From: an uncultured SAR116 cluster alpha proteobacterium
GTDB taxonomy: Bacteria; Pseudomonadota; Alphaproteobacteria; Puniceispirillales; Marisalimonadaceae
Direction: 5' to 3'
NCBI GenBank assembly: GCA_902619485.1
Contig: CACNEF010000002.1
Coordinates: 1-64,000, forward strand
DNA: 64,000 nucleotides
The notes beneath the pieces were generated by a model. The model was not told where the DNA came from. It searched no databases and saw only the letters and a program-made list of their open reading frames with translations. A program made the position numbers and the translations under genes. Numbering within the stretch: the stretch's first letter is position 1; every line of letters begins with the position of its first letter. Positions 17,267-26,245 of this stretch are shown one piece after another.

Positions 17267-17731
17267 TTAACTATTTTTTCTATTCATAGATTTTACATCT
17301 AATGTTACTGGAGATTGCGCTTGATGAGGATGATTATTACCAGCATATACATATAATTGCCTCATAACTTGACGCCCAAGTGGACCACGAGGGACCATTC
17401 TTTCTACAGCTTTACGGATGACTCTATCTGGAAATCTTCCATCTAAAATTTTATCAGCTTTTCTTTCTTTTATACCTCCAGGATAACCTGTATGCCAATA
17501 ATATGTTTTTTGAGTTCTTTTGTTTCCAGTCAAAACAACTTTCTCACAATTAATAACAATTATATTATCACCACATGCCATATGTGGAGTGTATCCAACC
17601 TTGTGTTTGCCTCTTAATCTATTTGCAATAATTACAGCCAAGCGTCCTAAGACCAACCCTTCTGCATCTACAACAAACCAATCTTTATTAATATCTTTTG
17701 GTTTTGCTGAATAAGTACCTCTTAAGGCCAT
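17267..17731 (-). CDS. rplM: 50S ribosomal protein L13
   Basis: L13 is an early-assembly protein of the large subunit. This 154-residue protein has the typical [58 protein letters not shown] and [12 protein letters not shown] blocks. Its start ATG is preceded by AAGGAAG. It is the first gene of the rplM-rpsI operon, with a possible promoter about 45 bases upstream. In E. coli L13 can repress its own operon; no leader structure is obvious here. Confidence 0.98.
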   Translation of the reverse strand: MALRGTYSAKPKDINKDWFVVDAEGLVLGRLAVIIANRLRGKHKVGYTPHMACGDNIIVINCEKVVLTGNKRTQKTYYWHTGYPGGIKERKADKILDGRFPDRVIRKAVERMVPRGPLGRQVMRQLYVYAGNNHPHQAQSPVTLDVKSMNRKNS

Positions 17732-17773
17732 TTCATCTTCCTTTAATAAAAATTTATTTATAAAATTTATGCT

Positions 17774-17802
17774 TTGTTAACCTTTTTATCTTTGACAGTC
17801 AA
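17774..17802 (-). promoter_or_regulatory. candidate promoter of rplM-rpsI
   Basis: On the minus strand TTGACT (17802-17797) is followed after exactly 17 bases by TAACAA (17779-17774), a good -35 box with a moderate -10 box. It points towards rplM, whose start lies about 43 bases further on. The call is by eye only in an AT-rich background. Confidence 0.4.
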
Positions 17803-17961
17803 CTAAAAAGTTCTTGTTATTTTATAATAATATCAATTACTTAACTCATTGAGTATTATAATACCACATATTAATAATGAATAAAGAAATATAGATTAAA
17901 TTAATAAAAAATATTAGTATTATTTGGAATGATATTAATAAAATTATGGATGAGCTAATAA

Positions 17962-18984
17962 ATGAATTATGATTTAGATTTTAAAGATATTTTAAAAATC
18001 GTTACTGATGGAAAAGAATTGGGTTATCAATTAAGCAAATCAGCATTTGAGATAATTATGTCTGGAAAAGCAACTGATGCTCAAATATCATCTTTTTTAA
18101 CAGCTATCAAAATGCAAAATCACAACCCAACTGTTATTGCAGCAGGTGCAGAAATTCTCAGGGACAAATGTTCAAAAATTAAATCTAAAGAAAACACTAT
18201 TGATGTTGTAGGAACAGGAGGAGATAATCTAGGTACGTTAAATATATCAACTGCTGTTTCATTTATATTAGCAGGAACAAATATTCCCGTTGCAAAACAT
18301 GGAAACTATTCTGCCACCTCAAAGTCAGGAGCTGCAAATGTTTTAAAATCTTTGTCAGTCAATATTGATTGTGAGCTTGAGATCGTAGAAAGATGTTTGG
18401 AAGAAATTGGTATTTGTTTTCTTCTTGCTCCAAAACATCATATTGCAATGAAATATGTTGGAAAAATAAGACAAGAAATGGGCATAAGGACTATTTTTAA
18501 CCTATTAGGACCTTTATCTAACCCAGCTCTGGTTAAGAGACAATTATTAGGTGTTTATGACAAATCTCTTATTTTACCATTTGCTGAATCATTAAAAACT
18601 CTTGGATCTACTCATGCATGGATAGTTCATGGCAGTGATGGATTAGATGAAGTAACAATAACCGGAGAGACTTATTGTGCTGAACTTAAAAATGGAAAAA
18701 TAAAGGAATTTTCAATAAATCCGTCAGATATTGATCTTCCCACTGCTAAAATATCTGATATTGTTGGCGGAGAACCAGAAGAAAATGCTAAAGAAATCAT
18801 TGAATTATTTAATGGCAAAAAAAGTAAGTTTAGAGATGTAGTCATTTTAAATTCTGCTTCTGCTTTAGTTGCAACAGGCAACGCACCCAATCTTCAAGAA
18901 GGTGCATTAAAATCTATAGAATCATTAGACAAGGGTAAAGCTATGGAAAAATTAGAAATGTTAATAGAAATAACTAATTTATAG
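17962..18984 (+). CDS. trpD: anthranilate phosphoribosyltransferase
   Basis: This enzyme joins anthranilate and PRPP in tryptophan synthesis. The 340-residue protein has the PRPP loop VVGTGGDNLGTLNISTA (about residues 83-99), the KHGNYSATSKSGAANVLKSL anthranilate-site segment, GIRTIFNLLGPLSNP and VHGSDGLDE. Its length is normal. It is the first gene of trpD-trpC-moaC-moeA. The usual upstream partners trpE and trpG are not beside it: rplM lies divergently upstream across about 230 bases that hold no other gene. The ATG start overlaps a short out-of-frame AUG ORF, and the ribosome binding site is weak. Confidence 0.97.
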   Translation: MNYDLDFKDILKIVTDGKELGYQLSKSAFEIIMSGKATDAQISSFLTAIKMQNHNPTVIAAGAEILRDKCSKIKSKENTIDVVGTGGDNLGTLNISTAVSFILAGTNIPVAKHGNYSATSKSGAANVLKSLSVNIDCELEIVERCLEEIGICFLLAPKHHIAMKYVGKIRQEMGIRTIFNLLGPLSNPALVKRQLLGVYDKSLILPFAESLKTLGSTHAWIVHGSDGLDEVTITGETYCAELKNGKIKEFSINPSDIDLPTAKISDIVGGEPEENAKEIIELFNGKKSKFRDVVILNSASALVATGNAPNLQEGALKSIESLDKGKAMEKLEMLIEITNL

Positions 18985-18998
18985 GATTAAATATTAAA

Positions 18999-19781
18999 AT
19001 GATATCAAAACTTCAAGAAATCATAAAATATAAAAAAGAAGAATTTGTTTTTAGAAAAAATCAAACAAATAACTTTGATCTTCAATCTAAAATTGATAAA
19101 CAATTAAAACCAAGAAAATTTATAGAAAACCTTAATAATCCAAATAAATTGAACCTTATAGCAGAAATAAAAAAAGCCTCACCAAGCAAAGGTTTAATAA
19201 GAAAAGATTTCAATCCAATAGAGCTAGCAAAATGTTATCAAGATGGAGGTGCCTCTTGTTTGTCTGTTTTAACTGATGAGAAATATTTTCAAGGGAATAA
19301 TAAATATATTGAAATTATAAAAAAAGAAATTGATTTACCAATTCTGAGAAAAGATTTTATAATTGATCCTTGGCAAATAAAAGAATCTAGATCATTAGGT
19401 GCAGATTGTATATTGTTAATAATGGCAGCACTTAATTTAGAAGAAGCAATTTTATTAGAAAAAGAGGCTTTAGATTTAGGTATGGATGTGCTTGTTGAGA
19501 CACATACTCACGAAGAAATTAAAATGGCTAATAAACTAAAATCTAAGTTAGTTGGCGTTAATAATCGAAATTTAAAAACAATGGAAGTAGATATCAATAA
19601 TACTATAAAATTAAAAAAATTTATTGATCCAGAAAAAATCGTTGTAGCAGAAAGTGGATTAAAAACACAAACAGATCTTAAGTTCTTAAAAGATAATGGG
19701 ATAATAAATTTTTTGATTGGAGAAAGCCTTATGAAAGAAAAAAATTTAACTTTAGCAACAAAAACAATATTAGGGATCTAA
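18999..19781 (+). CDS. trpC: indole-3-glycerol phosphate synthase
   Basis: This enzyme closes the indole ring from CdRP in tryptophan synthesis. The 260-residue TIM barrel has the family signature IAEIKKASPSKGLIR with the catalytic Lys (about residue 55), LTDEKYFQG, PILRKDFIIDPWQI with a second Lys, ADCILLIMAAL, LVETHTHEE, VGVNNRNLKTMEVD, and AESGLKTQTDL near the C-terminus. It starts 14 bases after trpD, and its stop codon lies 2 bases before the moaC start, so all four genes probably form one transcript. Confidence 0.97.
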   Translation: MISKLQEIIKYKKEEFVFRKNQTNNFDLQSKIDKQLKPRKFIENLNNPNKLNLIAEIKKASPSKGLIRKDFNPIELAKCYQDGGASCLSVLTDEKYFQGNNKYIEIIKKEIDLPILRKDFIIDPWQIKESRSLGADCILLIMAALNLEEAILLEKEALDLGMDVLVETHTHEEIKMANKLKSKLVGVNNRNLKTMEVDINNTIKLKKFIDPEKIVVAESGLKTQTDLKFLKDNGIINFLIGESLMKEKNLTLATKTILGI

Positions 19782-19783
19782 AA

Positions 19784-20266
19784 TTGAGCAAAAATGAACT
19801 TACACATTTTGATAAAAATGGAAACCCATCGATGGTTGATATAAACCAAAAAGATTCTACCGTTCGCGTGGCTATTGCAACTGGTAAAATAATGATGAAA
19901 GCAAACACTCTAAAAAAAATATTAGATTTAGAGATTAAAAAAGGTGATGTTCTTAATGTAGCAAAATTAGCAGGTATTATGGCTGCAAAAAAAACAGACC
20001 AACTTATTCCCTTATGTCACTCTATTCCCTTATCATATGTCAATATTGATTTAGATCCAAATATTGAAGAATCTTCTGTAAATATTACTGCTGAAGCCTC
20101 TCTTGTTGGGAAAACTGGAGTTGAGATGGAGGCTTTAACTGCAGTCTCTGTTGCTGCTCTTACCATTTATGACATGTGCAAAGCGATTGACAGAGATATG
20201 ATATTAACAAATATAAAACTAACTCATAAATCGGGGGGGAAATCTGGAGAGTTCAATGCAGTCTGA
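19784..20266 (+). CDS. moaC: cyclic pyranopterin monophosphate synthase MoaC
   Basis: MoaC makes cyclic pyranopterin monophosphate, the first stable intermediate of molybdopterin. The 160-residue protein shows the family start LTHFDKNGNPSMVDI, LCHSIPLSYVNIDL with the active-site His, and KTGVEMEALTAVSVAALTIYDMCKAID. The start is a TTG with AGGGA 6 bases upstream; the nearby ATG (19794) is out of frame. It overlaps moeA by 11 bases. Its product is needed for the molybdenum hydroxylase encoded at 2.3-5.9 kb. Confidence 0.97.
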   Translation: MSKNELTHFDKNGNPSMVDINQKDSTVRVAIATGKIMMKANTLKKILDLEIKKGDVLNVAKLAGIMAAKKTDQLIPLCHSIPLSYVNIDLDPNIEESSVNITAEASLVGKTGVEMEALTAVSVAALTIYDMCKAIDRDMILTNIKLTHKSGGKSGEFNAV

Positions 20267-21488
20267 TTTGCTGTCCTTAAATGAAGCAATCAATAAAATT
20301 AAATCAAGCTTTGAGAAAATTACTAATGAAGATATTTTTTTAAAAGATGCCCTGGGAAGGTGCCTTGCCAAACCCATAATAAGTAAAACAGACAACCCTA
20401 AGTATGATGTTTCTTCAATGGACGGGTATGCTGTAAATTACAAAGACTTTATTAAAGTAAATAACGAGAGAAATAAAAAATTCAAAATTGTTGGAGAATC
20501 ATCTGCAGGAGCTCCTTACTCAAAAAAAATCAATGCTAAAGAAACAGTTAGAATTTTTACAGGAGCTAAATTACCTAAGGGAAGCAATACGGTAATTATT
20601 CAAGAAGATGTGGAAGTTTTAAACAATGAAAATTATATAATAGTTAGAGAAACCCCCATAAAAAATCAGTTTGTTCGTAAGAAAGGATTAGATTTTAAAA
20701 GAAACCAAATACTTTTTAAAGAAGGTACAATTCTAAAATCACGTCACCTTGGATCTATTGCTATGACTGGACAAGTTTGGTTGACGGTATCTAGAAAACC
20801 AACAGTCTCTATTTTATCCACTGGTAATGAAATTTTAAAAATAGGAGAGCAAATATCAAAAGATAAAATTCCTAGTGGAAACAGCCTTATGTTAGCATCT
20901 ATGGTCCAAGAGTTTGGAGCAATAGCTAGAATTTTGCCAGTTGTTAAAGATAATTTACAGGATATTTATGAAATATTAGGAAACGCTCTTGATAGTGATT
21001 TAATTATAACAACTGGAGGAGTTTCAGTTGGGAAATATGATTTAATACAAAAAGCTTTATCAAAATTTAAGAACAAGATTGAATTTTGGAAGATAGCTAT
21101 GAGACCAGGAAAACCCTTGCTTTTTTCAAAAATAAATAATACTCCATTAATTGGATTACCAGGAAATCCTGTGTCTTCAGGTGTTTGTTCATTAATATTT
21201 GTAAATATTGCTATAAGAAAAATGTTAGGCGATAATAGCTCTTTCCCTCTTTTAGAAAATGGTATTTTAAATGGTAATATGTCTAAAAATGATAAAAGAC
21301 TAGATTTTGTAAGAGCAAAATCAAGCTACAATAATGGTATATTAAATGTTACACCATTTAACTTGCAAGACAGCTCAATGGTTACAAATTTTTCAAAAGC
21401 TGACTGTTTGATTGTAAGAGAGTCATTCGAAAAACCAATTAGAAATGGTGAAAATGTAAAAGTATTAAAGTTTCCAAATAATATTTAA
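20256..21488 (+). CDS. moeA: molybdopterin molybdenumtransferase MoeA
   Basis: MoeA inserts molybdate into adenylated molybdopterin. The 410-residue protein has SSMDGYAVNYKDF (about residues 48-60), RIFTGAKLPKGSNTVIIQED, VSILSTGNEIL, TTGGVSVGKYDLI (MoCF_biosynth motif), WKIAMRPGKPLLFSKI and GLPGNPVSSGVC, followed by a C-terminal MoeA_C domain. Domain order and length are normal. The ATG start lies inside the end of moaC (11-base overlap), indicating coupled translation. lexA follows after 54 bases that carry its operator, so lexA is probably separately promoted. Confidence 0.96.
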   Translation: MQSDLLSLNEAINKIKSSFEKITNEDIFLKDALGRCLAKPIISKTDNPKYDVSSMDGYAVNYKDFIKVNNERNKKFKIVGESSAGAPYSKKINAKETVRIFTGAKLPKGSNTVIIQEDVEVLNNENYIIVRETPIKNQFVRKKGLDFKRNQILFKEGTILKSRHLGSIAMTGQVWLTVSRKPTVSILSTGNEILKIGEQISKDKIPSGNSLMLASMVQEFGAIARILPVVKDNLQDIYEILGNALDSDLIITTGGVSVGKYDLIQKALSKFKNKIEFWKIAMRPGKPLLFSKINNTPLIGLPGNPVSSGVCSLIFVNIAIRKMLGDNSSFPLLENGILNGNMSKNDKRLDFVRAKSSYNNGILNVTPFNLQDSSMVTNFSKADCLIVRESFEKPIRNGENVKVLKFPNNI

Positions 21489-21516
21489 AACTTGTGTTTT
21501 GTTTAAAAATACATTA

Positions 21517-21531
21517 GAACAAATAGTGAAC
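21517..21531 (+). promoter_or_regulatory. LexA operator (SOS box) in front of lexA
   Basis: GAAC-AAATAGT-GAAC (21517-21531) is the reverse complement of GTTC-N7-GTTC, the direct-repeat SOS box established for alphaproteobacterial LexA. It ends 11 bases before the lexA ATG and abuts the ribosome binding site, the right place for autorepression. No other copy with the exact 7-base spacing was noticed in the intergenic regions. Confidence 0.8.
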
Positions 21532-21542
21532 ATGAGGATATA

Positions 21543-22226
21543 ATGTTAACAAACAAACAAAATCAACTATTAAACTTCTTAATTCTACGCATAGAACAAG
21601 ATGGTGTTTCTCCTTCATATGAAGAAATTTGTTTAGAGCTTAAGTTAAAATCTAAATCTGGCATTCATAGAATTGTAAAAGCTCTTGAAGAAAGAGGATA
21701 TATCGAACATCTAGAAAATAAAGCTAGGGCAATAGCACCAACTAAATACCCAAATGGGCAACCGTATGTTAGCAATGTGATCGATATTAATAAATTATTA
21801 CATCCAAAGGATAGAGACATTATAGAAACTTCGAATGAAGACATAAAAAAAATACCAATGCTAGGGAAAATTGCTGCCGGAACACCAATTGAAGCAATCT
21901 CAAATTATGACCAACTTATAGAAGTTCCTAAAAATCATTTACTTTCCGAAGAAAGTTTTGCCTTAACTGTAGAAGGAGACTCAATGATAGATGAGGGTAT
22001 ATTTGACGGAGATACAGTTTTAATAAGTAAAATAACAAATGTTAATAATGGAGATATTGTCGTTGCTTTAATTGACAAACAAGAAGCAACATTAAAAAAA
22101 TTTAGAAAAAAGGGAGATAGTATTGCGCTTGAACCTGCTAATAAACATTATAAAACCCAGATATACGGACCAGACAGGGTTACGATACAAGGGAAAATGT
22201 GTGCACTTTTAAGAAAATATTTTTAA
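21543..22226 (+). CDS. lexA: SOS repressor LexA
   Basis: LexA represses DNA-damage genes and self-cleaves when RecA filaments form. The 227-residue protein has an N-terminal winged helix (about residues 1-65, SYEEICLELKLKSKSGIHRIVKALEERG), the cleavage site Ala112-Gly113 in GKIAAGTPIEA, catalytic Ser147 in EGDSMIDEG and catalytic Lys185 in EATLKKF. The Ser-Lys spacing (38) matches E. coli (37). The linker is longer than in E. coli, as usual in alphaproteobacteria. The start has GAGGA 5-6 bases upstream, and an SOS box overlaps the promoter-proximal region, so autoregulation is expected. Confidence 0.97.
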   Translation: MLTNKQNQLLNFLILRIEQDGVSPSYEEICLELKLKSKSGIHRIVKALEERGYIEHLENKARAIAPTKYPNGQPYVSNVIDINKLLHPKDRDIIETSNEDIKKIPMLGKIAAGTPIEAISNYDQLIEVPKNHLLSEESFALTVEGDSMIDEGIFDGDTVLISKITNVNNGDIVVALIDKQEATLKKFRKKGDSIALEPANKHYKTQIYGPDRVTIQGKMCALLRKYF

Positions 22227-22301
22227 AAATATATTAATAATTCTTTAAATTTATATAAAATCATGTCAAATATTTGATTTAATTTATTCAAGGGAAGTAA
22301 T

Positions 22302-23675
22302 TTGAACGTAGTTACAAGATTTGCACCCTCACCTACAGGATATTTACATATTGGGGGAGCTAGAACTGCAATATTCAACTATTTGTTTGCAAAAAAACAC
22401 TCAGGTAAATATTTGGTTAGAATTGAGGATACCGATAAAAATAGATCTTCTGAAGAAGCCATTAAAGCTATATATAAAGGTTTAAAATGGCTAAATGTAA
22501 ATTCTGATCATGAAATAGTTTACCAATCTCAAAACTTAAATTCTCATATTAAAGTTGCCTATGAACTTTTAAAAAAAGGTCATGCTTATAAATGTTACTT
22601 AAATTCTGACGAATTAGAAAAATTAAGAATAAAAAGCCGTGAAAATGGTATCCCAATTAAATCACCATGGAGAAACAAAAAAGAACTAGATGATAATAAA
22701 AATAAAAAATTTGTTATCCGTTTAAAAATGCCATCATATGGTACGACAACAATCGATGATATAGTTCAAGGAAAAGTGACTGTTAAAAATGAGATCCTAG
22801 ATGATATGGTTATTTTAAGATCAGATAATACACCGACTTATATGTTATCTTCAGTCGTGGATGACAATGACATGGGAATAACTCATATAATCAGAGGTGA
22901 TGATCATTTTAATAATGCATTTAGACAAATACAAATTATCAAATATCTTAACTGGAATATACCATATTATGCACATATACCCTTAATTCACGGAACAGAT
23001 GGAGCTAAACTATCTAAAAGACACGGAGCCACAAGTCTTTTTCATTATCATGATTTAGGTTATACTAGTGATGCGATGTTTTCATATTTACTTCAATTAG
23101 GATGGTCAGCTAAAAATGACGCAGACTATTGTATTGATAGAGCAACTAAGTTATTTGCTCTTGAAAATGTAAGTAAGTCTCCAGCAAAATTTGATTTAAA
23201 AAAACTTAAAAATATTAATGCAAAAAACTTAAATAGTATGAAAATAAGTGATATTTACAAGTTGGTTGTTGATAGATTTAGTCTCTCTTTGAATAATGAT
23301 GAACAAAAAAGATTTAAATCTTTACTACCTGAACTCCTAAAAAGAGTTCAAGTTTACACTGATTTAGAATTTGAATTTGATTGGCTTTTTCAAAAAGACT
23401 TTTTTTGCAAAGATAAAAATTATCAATTAAAATTACAAAAACATGATTTAATGCTCAAAGAAATTGGATCACAATTAAAAGAGTGTGAATGGACTGTCGA
23501 AAATATTAAAAATACACTAAATCAGTATATTCTACATAAATCACTAACATTCAAGGATATTGGACCGATCCTAAGAATAGCTTTAACTGGTAAAACAAAT
23601 TCTCCTGATTTAGTTTCAATTATTTATGAACTAGGTTGTACTATTACTGTAAATCGACTAAATTATAAATATTAG
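22302..23675 (+). CDS. gltX: glutamyl-tRNA synthetase
   Basis: This enzyme charges tRNA-Glu with glutamate. The 457-residue class I synthetase has APSPTGYLHIGGARTA (HIGH motif as HIGG), RIEDTDKNRSSEEA, IRGDDHFNNAFRQI and the KMSKS-equivalent KLSKRHGATS. The start is a TTG with AAGGGAAG just upstream. The insert that binds zinc in E. coli is not evident. The gene order lexA-gltX-gltA is typical for alphaproteobacteria. The only tRNA in the window is its cognate tRNA-Glu. Confidence 0.96.
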   Translation: MNVVTRFAPSPTGYLHIGGARTAIFNYLFAKKHSGKYLVRIEDTDKNRSSEEAIKAIYKGLKWLNVNSDHEIVYQSQNLNSHIKVAYELLKKGHAYKCYLNSDELEKLRIKSRENGIPIKSPWRNKKELDDNKNKKFVIRLKMPSYGTTTIDDIVQGKVTVKNEILDDMVILRSDNTPTYMLSSVVDDNDMGITHIIRGDDHFNNAFRQIQIIKYLNWNIPYYAHIPLIHGTDGAKLSKRHGATSLFHYHDLGYTSDAMFSYLLQLGWSAKNDADYCIDRATKLFALENVSKSPAKFDLKKLKNINAKNLNSMKISDIYKLVVDRFSLSLNNDEQKRFKSLLPELLKRVQVYTDLEFEFDWLFQKDFFCKDKNYQLKLQKHDLMLKEIGSQLKECEWTVENIKNTLNQYILHKSLTFKDIGPILRIALTGKTNSPDLVSIIYELGCTITVNRLNYKY

Positions 23676-23722
23676 TAATTAAAAAATCCAAATAAAACTT
23701 AGTAATTAATGTAGGTAAAAAA

Positions 23723-25024
23723 ATGTCAAACGATTCGTCATCAGATAAAAATAAAATTGTCTTCAATGGTAAAGAAATGGAATTAAAAACTTTGTCAGGG
23801 ACTGTTGGGCCGTCTGTGTTAGATATAAGATCACTGTATAGTGATCTAGGCATTTTTACTTATGATCCAGGATATGGATCAACTGGTTCATGTGAGTCAG
23901 GAATTACCTTTATAGATGGAGAAAAAGGAGTATTACTACATAGAGGTTATCCCATTGATCAACTAGCTGAAAAAAGTAGTTTTTTAGAAGTTGCTTACTT
24001 ATTGCTTAATGGAGATTTACCTAAAAAACCAGAAAAGGAAGAATTTGAAAATGCCATAACTTATCACACCATGGTGCATGAACAATTAATAAATTTTTAT
24101 AGAGGCTTTAGACGTGATGCGCATCCAATGGCGATTATGGTCGGTGTAGTTGGTGCTCTTTCATCATTTTACCCAGATTCAACAAATATAAATGATCCAT
24201 ATGAAAGACTTGTTTCTTCAAGAAGAATGATAGCTAAGATTCCAACTATAGCAGCAATGGCTTATAAATATTCACTAGGCCAACCATTTAACTATCCTCA
24301 AAATGATTTAACTTATGCAGAAAACTTTTTACATATGTGCTTTTCAGTTCCTGCTGAAAAATACAAAATAGATCCAATAATCGCCAGTGCCATGGATAAA
24401 ATATTAATTTTACATGCTGATCACGAACAAAATGCCTCAACTTCAACTGTAAGGATTGCTGGATCCTCCGGTGCAAATCCCTTTGCTTGTATTGCAGCAG
24501 GTATTGCTTCCTTGTGGGGCCCTGCTCACGGGGGCGCAAACGAAGCTGTATTAAAAATGTTATCTGAAATAGGGACTGTAGATAGAATTGATGAATTTGT
24601 AAACAAAGCAAAAGATAAAAATGATCCTTTTAGATTATTTGGATTTGGCCACAGAGTTTATAAAAATTATGATCCAAGAGCAGCTGTAATGAGAGTTTCA
24701 TGTCATGAAGTTTTAGATTTGTTAGGGATAAAAAATGAACCGCTTTTAGAAATAGCAATGGAATTAGAGAAAATTGCTCTCAATGATGACTATTTCATTG
24801 AAAAAAAGCTTTACCCTAATGTTGATTTTTATTCAGGAATAATTCTAAAAGCAATGGGTTTCCCTACAGACATGTTTACAGTCCTTTTTGCTGTAGCTAG
24901 AACAGTTGGTTGGGTAGCTCAATGGAACGAAATGATCACTGATCCAGTTCAAAGGATTGGTCGACCTAGACAACTCTATACAGGCAACACTATTAGAGAT
25001 TTTATTGAGTTAAAAAATAGATAA
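23723..25024 (+). CDS. gltA: citrate synthase (type II)
   Basis: This enzyme condenses oxaloacetate and acetyl-CoA at the entry of the TCA cycle. The 433-residue protein has a short N-terminal domain with [20 protein letters not shown], then [15 protein letters not shown] with a catalytic His, [15 protein letters not shown] with the second His, and [15 protein letters not shown], followed by PNVDFYSGI with the catalytic Asp. It is of the hexameric, NADH-sensitive GltA type by length. Its TAA stop directly abuts the stop of convergent lpxB with no base between, leaving no room for a dedicated intergenic terminator. Confidence 0.97.
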   Translation: MSNDSSSDKNKIVFNGKEMELKTLSGTVGPSVLDIRSLYSDLGIFTYDPGYGSTGSCESGITFIDGEKGVLLHRGYPIDQLAEKSSFLEVAYLLLNGDLPKKPEKEEFENAITYHTMVHEQLINFYRGFRRDAHPMAIMVGVVGALSSFYPDSTNINDPYERLVSSRRMIAKIPTIAAMAYKYSLGQPFNYPQNDLTYAENFLHMCFSVPAEKYKIDPIIASAMDKILILHADHEQNASTSTVRIAGSSGANPFACIAAGIASLWGPAHGGANEAVLKMLSEIGTVDRIDEFVNKAKDKNDPFRLFGFGHRVYKNYDPRAAVMRVSCHEVLDLLGIKNEPLLEIAMELEKIALNDDYFIEKKLYPNVDFYSGIILKAMGFPTDMFTVLFAVARTVGWVAQWNEMITDPVQRIGRPRQLYTGNTIRDFIELKNR

Positions 25025-26221
25025 TTATCTTTTATAATTATTAATCAGATTTGTTACCATTTTACCGGAGTTAATCGTAAAATTTGTTGATTTACGATTT
25101 AAATAACCCATTTCTTTAAGTATATTTTTTGAATAATTCTTAAATAGTTTATTCTGTATTTCAATATTATTCAAAAAATTAGTTAACACTTTTTGCATTT
25201 GAATATAATTACATTTTTCTTGAAAAAGAAATGGTACAGCATTTTCTTTTAATAAAAAATTTGGTAAAATTACATTTTTGAAATTTACTAACATTCTTCC
25301 TATAAGAGCACTAATAAAATCTGTTTTATAGACAGCAATAGTGGGTATTTTGAATAATACTAACTCTAGAGTGATTGTTCCACTACACGCAATCGCAATA
25401 CTTGCATGCCTAAGTATTTCGTAATTATCTTCGAGAATAATTACTTCTATAGGATAAGATTTTATTTCATTTATTTTTGACAAAACATTTAAGTACTGTG
25501 ATTTAGTTATAGGTATAATCCAATTAATATTTTTAAATTTATTACTTGTATTTTTAATTAATTTAATAAATTCAGGAAGGACATATTTTATTTCACTATT
25601 TCTACTCCCTGGTAGTAATAAAACATTATATTTTTTTGAACTATATGCATCAATATTTTTATGTTTTTTAGAATATTCGAAATCTAAAAATTTTTCTATA
25701 ATTGGGTTTCCTAAATAAATACATTTAGTATTATATTTTTTAAAAATATCCTCTTCAATTTTATAAAGACAAACTAGTTCATCATGCATATTTTTCCATT
25801 TTTTTAATCTTGATTTACCATAAGCCCATATTGTTGGAGGTACAAAATGGATTAAAGGACAATTGTAATTAGAATTTTTAAAAGCAGTTTTCAAAGACTT
25901 TGCTAACGCAAGAGAAAAACCTTTAGTATCAATTGTAATAATAATTTTTGGTTCTTCTTTTAGAATAAATTTTACAATTTCATTAACATAATTTCTTAGT
26001 TTTTTTAATTTAACAACAGTATTTAAAAAACCTATTACATTAAATTCTTTTATATTGTAAAGAGAGCTTAAACCCTCACTTTCCATGAAACTTCCACCAA
26101 CTCCTAAAAATTTGATGTTATTATTATTTTTTTTAACACCTCTCATAATACAGGAACCTATATAATCACCTGAGGTTTCTCCTGCTAAAATAAAAATTTT
26201 GTTATTTTTGTTTAATTTCAT
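25025..26221 (-). CDS. lpxB: lipid A disaccharide synthase
   Basis: LpxB, a GT19 glycosyltransferase at the inner membrane, joins UDP-2,3-diacylglucosamine and lipid X. The 398-residue protein starts with FILAGETSGDYIGSCIMRG, followed by VGGSFMESEGL, IITIDTKGFSLALAK, HFVPPTIWAYGKSRL, LLPGSRNSEIKYVLP and ACSGTITLELVLFKIPTIAVYK, all in family positions. It is the last gene of the lpxD-fabZ-lpxA-lpxI-lpxB group. The start is ATG, 24 bases after lpxI. Presence of the set shows the cell makes a lipid A-bearing outer membrane. Confidence 0.96.
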   Translation of the reverse strand: MKLNKNNKIFILAGETSGDYIGSCIMRGVKKNNNNIKFLGVGGSFMESEGLSSLYNIKEFNVIGFLNTVVKLKKLRNYVNEIVKFILKEEPKIIITIDTKGFSLALAKSLKTAFKNSNYNCPLIHFVPPTIWAYGKSRLKKWKNMHDELVCLYKIEEDIFKKYNTKCIYLGNPIIEKFLDFEYSKKHKNIDAYSSKKYNVLLLPGSRNSEIKYVLPEFIKLIKNTSNKFKNINWIIPITKSQYLNVLSKINEIKSYPIEVIILEDNYEILRHASIAIACSGTITLELVLFKIPTIAVYKTDFISALIGRMLVNFKNVILPNFLLKENAVPFLFQEKCNYIQMQKVLTNFLNNIEIQNKLFKNYSKNILKEMGYLNRKSTNFTINSGKMVTNLINNYKR

Positions 26222-26245
26222 AATTTTATGATCAAAATTAAAATT

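Noticed and set aside
25020-25035. GATAATTATC palindrome between gltA and lpxB as a bidirectional terminator
   Set aside because: It is only 10 bases, AT-only in the stem apart from its ends, without a loop, so too weak to call.
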